Source: G963674505 sp964575975 (GTDB taxonomy: Bacteria; Desulfobacterota; Desulfobacteria; Desulfobacterales; SKZT01). Taken from it: a stretch of DNA of 14,729 bases. Positions 13,820 through 14,729 of the stretch are shown here, piece after piece. The notes beneath the pieces were generated by a model. That model was not told the origin of the DNA. It saw only the letters and a program-made list of their open reading frames with translations, and did no database searches. Where the stretch lies: positions 1 to 14,729 of the forward strand of contig CAZNTU010000139.1 in the NCBI GenBank assembly GCA_964575975.1, read 5' to 3'. Position numbers and translations under genes: made by a program. Position 1 is the stretch's first letter. Every line of letters starts with the position of its first letter.

Positions 13820-13935
13820 AAGCATGATCCTCTTTGAAACGAGTCAATGAAGCTAAGCTCCGATGGAGACATCCAAGCCCAATATTTAAACGCCTCTTTA
13901 CGAGGCAAGGGAATTTGCAGGAGGATCATATGCTT
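13820..13935 (+). promoter_or_regulatory. Leader stem covering the Shine-Dalgarno and start codon of the lipoprotein gene
   Basis: The left arm 13820-13834 can pair with 13919-13935: nine continuous pairs (13824-13832 with 13921-13929), a two-base bulge made of the A and T of the start codon, then four more pairs, plus two weaker outer positions. The right arm contains the AGGAGG ribosome site (13919-13924) and ATG (13930-13932). Inside are two small hairpins, CTCC/GGAG (13858-13868) and GCCTC/GAGGC (13892-13906). This looks like a translation-blocking leader, if the transcript begins upstream of 13820. Confidence 0.4.
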
Positions 13936-14685
13936 GGAAGTCGTATTTTACAATCTTTCGCAAAGAGAAAAAAGACGATGGCGCTCGCGGTTTTGCTGCT
14001 GCTCGGCCTCGTGATTCAGTCTTGCGCCAGCGTAAGAGGTCATCTCGACGATCCCGGGTTTCGGTCCGACAACCTGCCGGCGAGGACCCTCAGGGTCCTG
14101 GTGGCATCCGACGGATCGTATTCCAGACAACAGATCGAGCGAGTTCTCTTCGAAGGTTCCGACCTTCTCGACAAACAGGCTGGAATCAGGATTCATCCGG
14201 TGGAATGGATCGGCATCGGCTGGGAAAAACGAGAGATGGTCAGCATGCTCGTCACTCTGAAAAACGCTTGCGAAGGGTACGAGTTCGATATGGCCATCGG
14301 TTTCACCAGTCGGACTCCCGTAGAATTTCTGGTGTACAACCTGTTGGGTGACTGGGAAGGATGCATTGACGACACCTGGCGGCGCTTCATCGTTTTAAAA
14401 AGCACTGACACGCGGACTCTTCTGCACGAAATCGGCCACGGATTCATCTTCAATGAAACCCACAGCGCCTACGGACTCATGAAAACCCTGAGTTTTCGGT
14501 TGCTCCCCTTCGTGCCCATTAAATTCGACAGTCTCTACCTAACCATGGACAATCGCGCCGAGGTACTGCGCAACAAGTGGCGCGATTTCTCCGAAATTCC
14601 CGAGCTTGTACTGACGAGAGAACACCCCATCGCCTCGGAAAGTCGCCCAAGCGTTTCGCCCCGCGTCAGGAATACCGCCGAATGA
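13930..14685 (+). CDS. Lipoprotein with zincin-type HExxH motif, unknown function
   Basis: A 251-residue predicted lipoprotein. The N-terminus is basic (SFAKRKK), followed by a hydrophobic run (about 17-29) and a lipobox-like IQSC with Cys32 as the likely lipidated residue. HEIGH (166-170) is a zinc-protease HExxH motif, with a further His178 in HEIGHGFIFNETH; this spacing is two residues longer than the metzincin HExxHxxGxxH, so the third ligand is uncertain. The preceding strand (RRFIVLKSTDTRTLL) leading into the motif fits a zincin fold. I cannot name the family. ATG 13930 is fixed by a perfect AGGAGG five bases upstream; an in-frame TTG at 13834 would push the signal peptide internal. It is divergent from the PTS-IIA operon. 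A periplasmic membrane-anchored metallopeptidase is the best guess. Confidence 0.75.
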   Translation: MLGSRILQSFAKRKKTMALAVLLLLGLVIQSCASVRGHLDDPGFRSDNLPARTLRVLVASDGSYSRQQIERVLFEGSDLLDKQAGIRIHPVEWIGIGWEKREMVSMLVTLKNACEGYEFDMAIGFTSRTPVEFLVYNLLGDWEGCIDDTWRRFIVLKSTDTRTLLHEIGHGFIFNETHSAYGLMKTLSFRLLPFVPIKFDSLYLTMDNRAEVLRNKWRDFSEIPELVLTREHPIASESRPSVSPRVRNTAE

Positions 14686-14729
14686 AAGCTCCAGTTGAAA
14701 AGAGAGTGGGTTATTAGGTATTGGTTATT

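Larger units (their letters stand above)
13329..13929. other. Divergent non-coding region (about 600 bases)
   Basis: No credible gene lies between the PTS-IIA regulator and the lipoprotein gene. A 70-codon frame (13585-13797, + strand) has no ribosome site or signature. The region contains a likely promoter for the minus-strand operon (13376-13404), a short dyad AGGAT/ATCCT (13467-13479), a CCTGT/ACAGG dyad (13591-13609), a 13-bp tandem repeat (13648-13673), an inverted repeat (13720-13735) and a leader structure over the lipoprotein start (13820-13935). Confidence 0.55.

Noticed and set aside
13834..13929. Upstream TTG start extending the lipoprotein by 32 residues
   Set aside because: AGGAGG lies five bases before ATG 13930, and the extension would bury the signal peptide and lipobox.
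1..14729. Mobile element, prophage, CRISPR array or tRNA gene
   Set aside because: No transposase, integrase, terminal repeats, regularly spaced repeats or tRNA-like cloverleaf were seen.

Overview
The window is about 14.7 kb of protein-dense bacterial DNA, moderately GC-rich. Three things point to a diderm (Gram-negative) envelope: an Mla/MCE phospholipid-transport cassette, an LPS-type family 9 glycosyltransferase, and exported lipoprotein or Tat-dependent envelope enzymes. The gene mix (a NosL-like protein beside a MacB-type ABC pair, an MlaE with a fused N-terminal STAS-like domain, and a helix-turn-helix domain fused to a PTS IIA domain) looks deltaproteobacterial (Desulfobacterota or a relative). 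That placement is inference. I see no phage, transposase, tRNA, rRNA or CRISPR array.

Region 1 (about 244-4049, + strand) is a compact five-gene operon in which every junction overlaps by 1-4 bases. It encodes an exported NosL-like copper-site protein, a small single-span membrane protein, a FtsX/MacB-type permease, its LolD-like ATPase and a polytopic membrane protein with conserved-looking Cys pairs. It resembles the NosL plus ABC transporter logic of copper-enzyme maturation, but no nitrous oxide reductase gene is visible. It is the best candidate here for a poorly described system.

Region 2 (4193-7274, + strand) is an mlaE-mlaF-mlaD cassette for lipid transport across the envelope. The MlaE permease has its own STAS-like N-terminus, and no mlaC, mlaB or pqiC-like gene follows. 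A 13-codon leader ORF with a good ribosome site precedes mlaE, and a 58-codon ORF overlaps the mlaD stop codon.

Region 3 (7275-8956) holds an isolated khpA (KH-domain RNA-binding protein) and a Tat-exported M15/DUF882 (MepK-like) endopeptidase. Two roughly 400-base non-coding gaps around khpA carry direct repeats, dyads and large inverted repeats.

Region 4 (13328-8957, - strand) is a four-gene operon in the order HTH-PTS IIA regulator, ClC chloride channel/transporter with CBS domains, tandem universal stress protein, and family 9 glycosyltransferase. Intergenic gaps are 21-38 bases and a sigma70-like promoter lies just upstream. It converges on the peptidase gene at a dyad near 8904-8946.

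Region 5 (13329-14729) is a roughly 600-base divergent non-coding region followed by a lipoprotein with a zincin HExxH motif. The Shine-Dalgarno sequence and start codon of that gene can pair with an upstream segment of the leader, suggesting translational control or an operator.
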